From IMG/VR virus record IMGVR_UViG_3300017527_000512, positions 1 through 64,000 of that record: DNA of 64,000 nt; one strand, given 5' to 3'. The DNA is from a virus. The translations under genes were made by a program, and so were the position numbers. How positions within the stretch are numbered: the first letter of the stretch is position 1; each line of letters begins with the position of its first letter. Positions 45,234-53,800 of the stretch are shown piece after piece. Below the pieces are notes generated by a model. It ran no database searches. It was not told where the DNA came from and saw only the letters and a list, made by a program, of their open reading frames with translations.

Positions 45234-45929
45234 GTGTTGAAATTTATATCTAATTACCGTGATAAGCTTTATGTATATAATCATATTGATTATGATAATT
45301 TTGATTTTACAGATTATAGCAGTGTAATTGATATCCAAGACCCTTATTTAATCCATTGTTTAGTCTTGTTTCTATCTAAGAAACCCTTTCAGTTTCTTAA
45401 GGATATTCCATCTAAGAATTTAGAAGTTCTATTAAGCAAAATTACAGACCCAGTTGTTTTACAAAAAATAATTTATGCAGGTTTATTTGATGACGCTATA
45501 AATAAGCTATCAAAGGCTACTATTTTAAATCAATTAATAGAGAAGTTTTCCATTTCTACTTCTTTACAAGCTTTAGTCGCCACTTATTTTCTTCGTAAAA
45601 GAGAAAAGTCGAATAGAGAAAATTGTAGTAAATATGATAATTTTATTCTCAAGATTTTAAGAGATTTAGATTGCTGTACTGTATTTGAGATATTTAAACA
45701 CTTATCAGCAGAAGATACGAAGTCTTTCTACTTGATTTTACCTTATTTAGCTGTTTCAGATAAGCTGTTAGTACTTCAGAAATTAAAGAATTCTGTTAAG
45801 ATTTCATTTTTCTTGAAAGACTTTAAAGATGATACTATTTTAATTTCAATTCTTCCACATGTAAAGGAAGGGCTTGTTTTAGATATGTTGAAGAAGCATT
45901 TAGAGCAATTTGTGGGGCAGGATATATAA
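45234..45929 (+). CDS. Hypothetical helical protein, 231 aa
   Basis: Start GTG 45234 (or TTG three bases later) after AAGGAT. Largely helical with regularly spaced hydrophobic helices (VVLQKIIYAGLFDDAINKL, LQALVATYFLRKRE, KLLVLQKLKNSVKISFFL cut into three), like short helical-repeat proteins. It resembles no family I can name. It is translationally coupled (TAATG) to the 70-aa gene that follows, so these two products may act together. Confidence 0.8.
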   Translation: MLKFISNYRDKLYVYNHIDYDNFDFTDYSSVIDIQDPYLIHCLVLFLSKKPFQFLKDIPSKNLEVLLSKITDPVVLQKIIYAGLFDDAINKLSKATILNQLIEKFSISTSLQALVATYFLRKREKSNRENCSKYDNFILKILRDLDCCTVFEIFKHLSAEDTKSFYLILPYLAVSDKLLVLQKLKNSVKISFFLKDFKDDTILISILPHVKEGLVLDMLKKHLEQFVGQDI

Positions 45930-46141
45930 TGAATCTTGCATCCGTTTGTATTGAATGTTTAGAGGATTTATCTTCTGACGAAGGTTCTATTGTTTTAGAA
46001 GAGCTTGTTTATTCTTGTAAGGAGAAGTTATATCCTTTTTTAGATGATACTACTGTTGATTCTTCAAAGGATTTAGACAATATGTCTCCTTCTGATTTTT
46101 TAGTATTTTTAATTGCTCTTTTGAATAATAGTTTATCTTAA
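45929..46141 (+). CDS. Small hypothetical acidic protein, 70 aa
   Basis: Start overlaps the upstream stop (TAATG). Acidic helical protein (SVCIECLEDLSSDEGSIV), ending in a hydrophobic helix (DFLVFLIALLNNSL). No motif recognised; a partner of the preceding product is likely from the coupling. Confidence 0.75.
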   Translation: MNLASVCIECLEDLSSDEGSIVLEELVYSCKEKLYPFLDDTTVDSSKDLDNMSPSDFLVFLIALLNNSLS

Positions 46142-46162
46142 AATAAATTATTAGGTGTTTTT

Positions 46163-47071
46163 ATGTCATTAAGTCTTATTTCAGAGGCTGTTAAAGCTCG
46201 TTTTTGTTATGCTCATTATTTAATTGAAGATTTTAATATCTACTTTGATGTTTATTTAGACAAGTCAGACAGATCTTTAAAAATACCTTTAGTAGTTTTC
46301 TGTAAAGATATTCCATTATATTACGTCGTTTATTCGTTATCGCCAGCTATCCATGACGACGTATTTTCTTTAAATTTGGATAAGATTTACCAGAAATCTT
46401 TATCTTTTTATTTGTCTTATTTTATTTTAACTGAGTTATCTAAAGGAAAAGAGTTAGGTAATTTTACTTCTGATTTTGAGGATACATTAGAACATATATT
46501 TTTTGACTTTGTATCGAAGTTAAATATTCATAGAGAAAAGCTTATTGTTTCATTTAAGGATTCGTATAGAGATTCAGCTATTATTTCTAATATTTCCTCT
46601 TTTAATAAAGAGAAGATAACTAATTTAGAGAAAGTCGATTCGAGATTAGAAGGTCGATTTAACATTCTAGCGAAACAGGGTTTCTTATTCTCTCTGGATA
46701 CGAATAATCCTAGTGACTGCCGATTTTGGGCAGACTCTCAGTTAGGCAAGACAATTTTTATCTATGTTAGAGATAAGCTAGTGGAATTCCTTCAATTAAA
46801 TCTATCTCGTGATGGCGGAAATTCTATGATAAAATTCGTAGATTCTTATTCAGACCATAAATTTAATATTTTCTTGAAGAACCTTGAAGACACTCCTTTT
46901 TCTAGCGTTAGTGGATCAATCCCTAAAGAAGATTCCTTAACATTTAGAGATAAAGAGATTACTATTAATAAAATTATTAAGATCTTAAATAAAGAGAAGT
47001 TTAAGAAAGATGACTTCTTTAGTGATTTATTTGAGAGGTTACAAGATGAAAGTACGTCCATTGATAAGTAG
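46163..47071 (+). CDS. Hypothetical protein, 302 aa
   Basis: AGGTG ribosome site. Soluble alpha-beta protein with a charged Lys-rich C-terminus (INKIIKILNKEKFKKDDFF). No family recognised. The next gene starts inside its end (26-nt overlap). A minus-strand frame in this region is a shadow. Together with the neighbours it forms an unknown cluster between the fibre genes and the helicase. Confidence 0.8.
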   Translation: MSLSLISEAVKARFCYAHYLIEDFNIYFDVYLDKSDRSLKIPLVVFCKDIPLYYVVYSLSPAIHDDVFSLNLDKIYQKSLSFYLSYFILTELSKGKELGNFTSDFEDTLEHIFFDFVSKLNIHREKLIVSFKDSYRDSAIISNISSFNKEKITNLEKVDSRLEGRFNILAKQGFLFSLDTNNPSDCRFWADSQLGKTIFIYVRDKLVEFLQLNLSRDGGNSMIKFVDSYSDHKFNIFLKNLEDTPFSSVSGSIPKEDSLTFRDKEITINKIIKILNKEKFKKDDFFSDLFERLQDESTSIDK

Positions 47072-47228
47072 CGAGGGACTTTCTTTAGATAAGAAAGTAG
47101 AAATGCTCCATAAGCAGAAAGTTATAGGTGTTAATGAATATTTAGATTTAAAGAAACGTATCGAATTAGGTTTATACAACTCGGTACAAAAATATATTGA
47201 TTTTAGTTTAGGCAGTCCTAATTATTAA
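47046..47228 (+). CDS. Small protein with MKxRP N-terminus, 60 aa
   Basis: I place the start at ATG 47046, after GAGAGG, rather than at the further upstream ATG, giving MKVRPLISSEGLSLDKKVEM. It then forms two helices (VGVNEYLDLKKRIELGLY) and ends LGSPNY. The N-terminus matches that of the next gene and of the 37990 gene. The size and the helical hairpin fit a small scaffold-associated or internal head protein, but this is speculation. Confidence 0.65.
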   Translation: MKVRPLISSEGLSLDKKVEMLHKQKVIGVNEYLDLKKRIELGLYNSVQKYIDFSLGSPNY

Positions 47229-47263
47229 TTTATTATATAATTAGTATATACAGGAATATAATT

Positions 47264-48295
47264 ATGAAAATAAAACCGTTTATCTCTGAAAGTGAAGAAG
47301 TTGATATTGTTGAAGAATCCGTTGACGAGATAGATTCTGATTCTATTGATGAAGTCGAAGAAGTAGAGGAATCCTCTCCAGAGACTGATTATACTAAGGT
47401 TTTGACTCCTAAAGAATTAACAGAATCTGAAGAGATTCAAGAAGAACTTGATCTATCACTTGATTATCAAGATTTCTTAGATAGAAATGTAGACGATTTA
47501 AACAAGCATTGGGATAATTTTAGAAACGACCTTAAATCTGTTTCTTCTATTTTAGGTGAGAAGGTTATTGACCCGAAAGCATTAAAATCTTTATTACAAC
47601 TTGTTAAAAGTGATGTTTCTTCTATAAATGGCTCTATTTCCTCTGTTTCTAATTTCTTTAAAGATTTAACCGATAGAGTAGAAGATGCTTTAAACTCTGC
47701 AGAATACCTTACTTCTTCGGCTTTATCTGAATCTGGATTTAAAGCAGAGCATACGGATAAGTTTTCCTCTGATTTTCTTAAGAAGATGTATCGATCTCAC
47801 GTTTCTAGCATGAAAGCAGAAGGTGATTTCACCTATTTTGCATCGGACGAGTTAAAAGAGAAGTATCAAGAATTAGATGTTCTTCTTCTTAAAGGCCATA
47901 TTAATAAGGGGATTGCCTCTACATTGATGTCTGTTACAGACGAAATGCTTAAAAGAGGTCTTCTTAGCTCTTCTAGTTATTTATCTTCAGATTCTTACAA
48001 GAAGATAAAGCAGTTTGATTCAGCTGAAGCGTTGTCAATGAAAATAGAATTATTTGTTGAAGGGGATGATTTATATGCATATATCTCAGATGAGGTAGGT
48101 GGTTTAGATAAAACAACTAAACATAAGGCAGTAGACATCTTCAAGAAATACCCTCATATTTTAGATGCTCTAAAGAAAAAAGGGTTTAAAACAGCAGAAG
48201 AGATTATAGAATCTTTCGGAAAGAAGAAATTATCTAAAATAGATGTAGTTCTTGACATTGATGGTGATATTAAAGAAATAAATAAAGAATCTTAA
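47264..48295 (+). CDS. Acidic coiled-coil protein with MKxKP N-terminus, 343 aa
   Basis: N-terminus MKIKPFISESEEV followed by ~60 strongly acidic residues (DSIDEVEEVEESSPE), then long helices (LDRNVDDLNKHWDNFRNDL, SSINGSISSVSNFFKDL) and a folded C-terminal part ending VLDIDGDIKEINKES. The combination of acidic disordered stretch and coiled coil is seen in phage scaffold-like and internal virion proteins. AGGAA ribosome site with a repeated ATATAATTA motif around it. Function not assigned. Confidence 0.75.
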   Translation: MKIKPFISESEEVDIVEESVDEIDSDSIDEVEEVEESSPETDYTKVLTPKELTESEEIQEELDLSLDYQDFLDRNVDDLNKHWDNFRNDLKSVSSILGEKVIDPKALKSLLQLVKSDVSSINGSISSVSNFFKDLTDRVEDALNSAEYLTSSALSESGFKAEHTDKFSSDFLKKMYRSHVSSMKAEGDFTYFASDELKEKYQELDVLLLKGHINKGIASTLMSVTDEMLKRGLLSSSSYLSSDSYKKIKQFDSAEALSMKIELFVEGDDLYAYISDEVGGLDKTTKHKAVDIFKKYPHILDALKKKGFKTAEEIIESFGKKKLSKIDVVLDIDGDIKEINKES

Positions 48296-48322
48296 CTTTA
48301 ACCTTTATCTTTAGGTTGTATT

Positions 48323-48344
48323 TTAGTATTAATTCTAATACTAA
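48323..48344 (+). promoter_or_regulatory. Hairpin in the leader of the SNF2-type helicase gene
   Basis: A 9-bp perfect stem (TTAGTATTA / TAATACTAA, loop ATTC) ends 8 nt before the ATG and pairs the first bases of the AAGAGA ribosome-site region. It could lower translation or be an operator; other leaders (before 16035, 47264, 60334) also carry TTAGTAT-type sequences. Confidence 0.45.
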
Positions 48345-48352
48345 GAGATTTT

Positions 48353-49762
48353 ATGCCCCAAATTGATTTTAATTTAATCGCCGATTTACCTCGTCAACCT
48401 CGCCCTATTCAAAAAGAAGCAGTGGTATTCTTGATGCATACTAACAGGTCTATTTTAGCAGACGGGGTTGGACTTGGAAAAACTTCGTCAGCACTTTTTG
48501 CTTACGAGTATTATAGAAGACTCTGTGGAAATTCTACTAAACTTTTATTCTTATGTAAGAAGACAGCTTTATTTAAAATAGGCAGAGAAGTTGAGGTAAC
48601 TTTAGGCAGAGAGCCTGTTATTTTTGTTCCTACTGGATCTATTAGTAGAAAAGCTGCGTGTTTACATTCATGGAAACATGATGGTAACGACGTTATGATT
48701 ATGACTCATGACTCCTTTAAAAGAGAATATGACGAGCTTCTCCCCCTTATTTGCTCTGATAGAGATGCTTTAGTAGTGGATGAAGTTCACAGATTTAAAA
48801 CATTTTACCCGAAAGCGTCAGCCAATTGGAAATACTTAAGTAATATTTCTAAGTATTTCAAGATTCTTTGGACTCTTACAGCCACAGCATTTGAGAACTC
48901 TCCAATGGAAGTTTATGGTATATTTAGTGCGATAGACCCTTCCTATGCGGGATCCTTTGACTGGTTTCTAGAAACCTTTTGTAATTTTAATACTATTCAA
49001 GATACATACTACATTTACGGAATTAGAAATCCAGAGTACTATAATTATGTCTACCGAAAGGTACTAATGAGAGCATCTTCAGATGAAATGCCTAAAGGTC
49101 ATATTCATGAGATTGTGGTAGATCTTAATCCAGAGCAAATAGAGAAATACGCAAAGATAAAAGCTCAATATGCAGAGCTTAAAAGATATCAGATGACTTT
49201 TGGAACTGCAGAGAACAACGAATTACAGGTTTTAGTAGATGCTCCCGCATTAAAAGGTTTAAACTGCGGGTCACCTAAAGCAGAAGCATTATTAAATTTT
49301 ATGAACAATAATCCAGACGATAAGTTTGTTTTATATTCTTTCTTTAAAGATATTTTATATTGGTATTGTGACTTCTTTAATACTAATGAGATTCCTACAA
49401 GATACATAAGTGGCGACATTACATCTTCAGCAGAACGCGATCAGATAATTCAAGAATTTAATAAAGATGATGGAGGCATTAGAACCCTTCTAGTCAATTC
49501 AGCTGCAGCAGATTCAGTGGATTTACCTGCAGCTAGATTCTTGATTATGATAAACCTTCCATATTCAGCCATTGAATTTGAGCAGGTCAAAGGACGTATT
49601 ATGCGTTTAATTTCTACTTTTGAAGAAGTTCATTATTTCATATTATTAGCAGGAGAGGTAGATGAGGATCATTGGGCTATCTTAAATAAGAAAGGAGACC
49701 AGTCTCGTAAGACTAAAGAACAATCTCATCTAGTTTGGAAGAATCTCCAGGAAAGGGCATAG
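48353..49762 (+). CDS. SNF2-type DNA helicase/translocase
   Basis: 469 aa. Walker A GVGLGKT at residues 38-44 (ADGVGLGKTSSALFAY), DEVH box at 143-146, motif III TLTATAFENSP, and a helicase C-terminal domain with KFVLYSFFKDILYWY, IPTRYISGDITSSAER, LLVNSAAADSVDLPAA and INLPYSAIEFEQVKGRIMR. This is a superfamily 2 SNF2-like ATPase of the size of small phage enzymes that reshape DNA during recombination or repair; T4 UvsW is a functional but not a close analogue. It is flanked by structural genes, not by the replication cluster at the right end. Confidence 0.85.
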   Translation: MPQIDFNLIADLPRQPRPIQKEAVVFLMHTNRSILADGVGLGKTSSALFAYEYYRRLCGNSTKLLFLCKKTALFKIGREVEVTLGREPVIFVPTGSISRKAACLHSWKHDGNDVMIMTHDSFKREYDELLPLICSDRDALVVDEVHRFKTFYPKASANWKYLSNISKYFKILWTLTATAFENSPMEVYGIFSAIDPSYAGSFDWFLETFCNFNTIQDTYYIYGIRNPEYYNYVYRKVLMRASSDEMPKGHIHEIVVDLNPEQIEKYAKIKAQYAELKRYQMTFGTAENNELQVLVDAPALKGLNCGSPKAEALLNFMNNNPDDKFVLYSFFKDILYWYCDFFNTNEIPTRYISGDITSSAERDQIIQEFNKDDGGIRTLLVNSAAADSVDLPAARFLIMINLPYSAIEFEQVKGRIMRLISTFEEVHYFILLAGEVDEDHWAILNKKGDQSRKTKEQSHLVWKNLQERA

Positions 49763-49763
49763 A

Positions 49764-49820
49764 AATTAACAGGGTACCTAAGAACTCACAGTAGAACAAA
49801 ATCCTACTATCTTCTCTAAC
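49764..49820 (+). repeat. 57-nt interspersed intergenic repeat, copy 4
   Basis: Conserves AATTAACAGGGTACC and AGAACTCACAGTAGAAC with AAAATCC exactly as copies 1 and 2, diverging only in the section before the final TCTAAC. It starts two bases after the helicase stop codon. Two perfect hairpins follow at 49844-49898 before the fibre gene. Confidence 0.95.
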
Positions 49821-49843
49821 ATCTCAAAATAATATCAAAATAC

Positions 49844-49876
49844 TTATAATAAGAGTACAAATTACTCTTATTATAA
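49844..49876 (+). promoter_or_regulatory. 14-bp perfect hairpin upstream of the fibre gene
   Basis: TTATAATAAGAGTA at 49844-49857 and its exact reverse complement at 49863-49876 with a 5-nt loop (CAAAT). No clear U-run follows directly, so it is not a typical terminator. It is immediately joined to the next hairpin, sharing two bases. Confidence 0.6.
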
Positions 49877-49898
49877 TTCCTTATTATTATAAGGAATT
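49875..49898 (+). promoter_or_regulatory. Hairpin burying the ribosome binding site of the fibre gene
   Basis: AATTCCTTAT (49875-49884) pairs exactly with ATAAGGAATT (49889-49898), loop TATT. The AAGGA Shine-Dalgarno of the ATG at 49903 is within the stem, so translation would need opening of the stem. T4 controls some late genes with such hairpins in early transcripts; here it may act the same way or respond to the upstream hairpin. Confidence 0.6.
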
Positions 49899-49902
49899 AT
49901 TC

Positions 49903-50859
49903 ATGTCGACAAATATTCATAATTTTTTAGCGTCGTGGAGAGAACTAGTCTTCAAAAGAGTTATTAATCTTCCTTCTGATTTAGCTAATTTCAACAATAC
50001 TATTAAAGGCTCTTTAGCTTCGTCAAATGTTCAAGATGCTATTGATGAGTTAACAGATAGAGTTGGCGCTACCGAAGACATTACATTACCTCCCGTTCAG
50101 AATTTAACTAACTTGAAGGCTATTGATACTACAAGTATTCCTGACAAATCTTTAATTCTTGTAGAAGATAGCGGACTTTACCGCTTTAATTCTACTGCAG
50201 TTGATCCTGAAGATACTCCAAAGATTATAGATCCTACTACGGGTCCTGGTAAGTGGATTCAGATATCATCTCCTGTTACCGAACATAACAGGCTTCATGA
50301 GATTCAAGGAGGAGCATCCACAGAACGTTACCACTTAACTTTAAATGAATGGAACGTTTTAAGAGGTAATGTTAAGTCTGTTATATCATCTACTCCTCCA
50401 CTTTCTAACATCAGTGGTGACGGTGATATATGGATTCGGTCATCAGATCATAAGACTTTCATTTTTGACTTATCTAATGATCGTTGGATTTTTATTGGAT
50501 TTTCATCATATAGCGCGGGCAGAAACTCTAACTCTTTTTCGGATTCTTATTTTAGAAGAAGCACAGTTCCCACTAATACCTCACCTATATTATTGCCTTA
50601 TAATTCTTTATTATTTAGAATTGATTTATCAGTGAATAACTCCACGGCTGCGTGGGATTTGGAAATCAGAAAGAATATACCCGATCCTTCTCCTGTATCT
50701 ATTCCGATATCTTCTGGTTCATTTAGACAGAGTTTTATTAGAAATGATTTGTTTAATAGCAATGATGAAATAAGTATTTTCGCTAACACAGCATCAGGTC
50801 AGAACATTAACAGACCTACTGCTGTTTTATTTTTTAAAGAAGTAATTGCAGGTATCTAA
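49903..50859 (+). CDS. Tail fibre protein, shorter
   Basis: 318 aa. N-terminal helical segment (IHNFLASWRELVFKRVINL), then LASSNVQDAIDELTDRVGA typical of fibre proteins, and a module TLPPVQNLTNLKAIDT, IPDKSLILVEDSGLYRF, IIDPTTGPGKWIQIS, QGGASTERYHLT. The same module recurs in the next, longer gene. C-terminal part beta-rich. Start ATG with a Shine-Dalgarno buried in a hairpin. Probably a fibre component attached next to the long fibre. Confidence 0.72.
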   Translation: MSTNIHNFLASWRELVFKRVINLPSDLANFNNTIKGSLASSNVQDAIDELTDRVGATEDITLPPVQNLTNLKAIDTTSIPDKSLILVEDSGLYRFNSTAVDPEDTPKIIDPTTGPGKWIQISSPVTEHNRLHEIQGGASTERYHLTLNEWNVLRGNVKSVISSTPPLSNISGDGDIWIRSSDHKTFIFDLSNDRWIFIGFSSYSAGRNSNSFSDSYFRRSTVPTNTSPILLPYNSLLFRIDLSVNNSTAAWDLEIRKNIPDPSPVSIPISSGSFRQSFIRNDLFNSNDEISIFANTASGQNINRPTAVLFFKEVIAGI

Positions 50860-50861
50860 AC

Positions 50862-53800
50862 ATGGGTTATGAAATAATAACGACAGGTAACGTTCCATTA
50901 GTAGATCTTCAAGGATTGGGTATAGATCCTATTCCTCATCCATCTACATTAGATTTATTATCTTTTGGTTTATCCTTTGAAGAGATAAGCTCATCTAGTG
51001 ACTTACAAAGAGCGATATTAGACCAGGAAGTGGTTGTAGATTATAATGGTAGTATCATCGATAATACTGTTTTAGAGTCAAGCTCTGATCCTAGTATCGC
51101 TTTATTAACTGAAACCTTTCAGATTAAATCAGAAAAGGATCAGCCAGACGGATTTCCAGGTTTAGATTCTAGTGGTCATATTATTGATTCTCAGATACCT
51201 TCTACCATTCCTCGTGATACGGATTTATCTAATCATATTAATGACAATGATCTTCATCTTACTTCCCAGCAAAACTCTGATTTAGATGGGGATAAGTTCT
51301 TACATAGAGAAAATGATTCTTTAGATGATATTCCAGAAGGATCTACTTATTCTAAAGTTAAGACTGATTCTTTAACTTCGGGAGAAGTGGACCATACTAA
51401 GATTTTGAATAAAAATGCAGAAACGAATATTAAGCATGTAACAGATGATGTTCTTGCTTCGGCGGAGAACTCTCCCAATTCTCTTGCAGCAGGCAATCCT
51501 ATTTCAGATAAATCTTATACAGATTCTCAAGATAACTCATTACAGTTACAAATAAGTTCTAATGATATTGACATATCTACATTACAGTCTGGTAAGGTCG
51601 ATAAATCAGGATCTATATCTGATATAACTTCAAGAAATCATTCTGATTTACAGAACAAAAACGACGAGTCGGACATTAAACACATCACCGATGATCATTT
51701 AGGAGCCTTGAATAGTTCTACTAATAGTCTAACATCGTCAAATCCTATAGTAGATAAGCTCGAGTTTGATACAGCTATTGACAATTTACAATCGGAGATT
51801 GGAGGAAGGCTGTTGCCCCCTGTCCAAGATATTTCTTCTCTTAAAGCTATTGATACTACAATTGAAGCCGATTATAAGGATAAAACATTATGCAATGTGG
51901 AAGATAACGGTTTATATCGATTAGATCGCCAAAGCACTGAAACAGAAGATCTTGATAGAATAATTCAACCAACTACAGGTCCGGGTAGATGGCTTAAAAT
52001 GACTACTTCAATTAGTGATCATAACCTGTTATCAGTAATTCAAGGAGGGTCTGCATCAGAACGTTATCACCTTTTAGCGACCCAACACTCGTCATTAACA
52101 GGAGGATTTTCTTCTGATGCAGATACTTACCATACACATAACTTAAAAGTTGATAAGTCAGGGTCACTAGATCAGATTTCATTGAGAAATCATTCAGACT
52201 TACAAAACAAGAACCTTGAGTCTAATGTTAAACATCTAACTGATAGTTTATTAGCTTCTTTGGAAAATGCTCCGAATAATTTAACTGCAGTTAACCCTGT
52301 TACGGATAAATCTTATTCTGATACTCAAGATAGTGCATTACAGTCACAAATAACGTCAAATGACGGGGACATATCTACATTACAGTTAGGTAAGGCAGAT
52401 TCTGTTCATACTCATATCCCTTTAGAAGTTGGTCTAAATAATGTAACAGACGATGCTCAGCTTAAAAGAGAGGCTAATGATTTCTCTCCCTTTGGAGAGA
52501 AAGTTAATACGGTTCCTTCAGACAGAATTTTAGTAGAAGACAGTGAAGACTCATTTAATAAAGTATGGTCCAGTATTTCATCTATTGCAGCAGGTAGTGC
52601 TAATGTTTTTCATGCTTATGATGCTGGAGGTAACTTAGATATTACTTCAGGATTTCAGGATGTATTGCTAGACACGGAAGTTAAGAAAGATTCTTTTACA
52701 CACTTGAACGACTCTGCGGAGATAACTTTTACAGTTTCGGGGTGGTATCTTGTTCTTTATTATTGTGGTACTACTGGAGGAGGTAGAGCAGATTCTATGT
52801 CTAGACTTCAACAAGATTTAGGATCAGGATACGTTGATATACCTGGAACAGATTTATTCATGTATAATAGGCTAGCGTCTATAGGTAAGAATTCCGCAGC
52901 TGCTACTATTGTTAGACCTTTTTCAACAGGGGACAAAATTAAGATTATTGCTAAGAAAAATGCTGGGTCAGGGAATATTTTCACTGTTGCTAATGGTGTT
53001 GGGATATCTATTGTTCAAATAATCAATGCAGTAGATGGTTCTGGTGTCTCTAACTTTGGGGAATTGTCTGACGTAGTATTATCCTCATTAGTTGATAAGC
53101 AAATCGCTTCTTTTGACTTCTCTACAAACCAGTGGAAGAACGTTACTTTAGACTCTTCTTACATATCGGATTTTGATGAGAAGATTTCTGAGAATAGGGA
53201 TTTAATTCGTAATACTAAAGATGTTATGATAAATAGCCTGAAGATATCTACTTTAAATCTTTCTGAGGCTTACGGTAAGAATTCTTTCTTTGTAGACTCT
53301 TTCAACAATATCGATTTCATTGATGTGGAGTCTGTAAACTACTATTTGGACCCTAATGATTCATGGATAGGCTTAAATCCTGGAGGTAACTCTACTTTTG
53401 TCGATACTACTCAGAGCAATTTTGACTTAGGGGATTTTGGAAGCAATACTAGTGAATCTTTCTCAGATTTCGGTGGCGATGGGTCTATAAGAAAACGTCG
53501 TACTATCGAAGGGAGTATTTTATCTCTAGAGGATTTCGAAGACCTTTCTAACATTTCTGGAGTTGGTTCAGTTTCCGTGTATCAAAGCAACGCTTCAGGT
53601 ACTTTTATTGAAGGATCAAAATCTTTAAGAGCTCATATTGATTTCTCTGCTGTTTCATTAACAGAGACAGGGGATGTACTCATAGATTTAGGCGCAGGCG
53701 GAGTGGATCTTTCTTCCTATAAGTTTTTGAGATTTTCTTTTCTTAAGTTAGAGGGTAATTTATTTGATTACACCTTAGCAGTGATAGATACTGCCTCCGC

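Noticed and set aside
1437-49820. The 57-nt repeats as group I intron or CRISPR remnants
   Set aside because: They are far apart, not in an array, no split gene flanks them, and no intron core pairing could be found.
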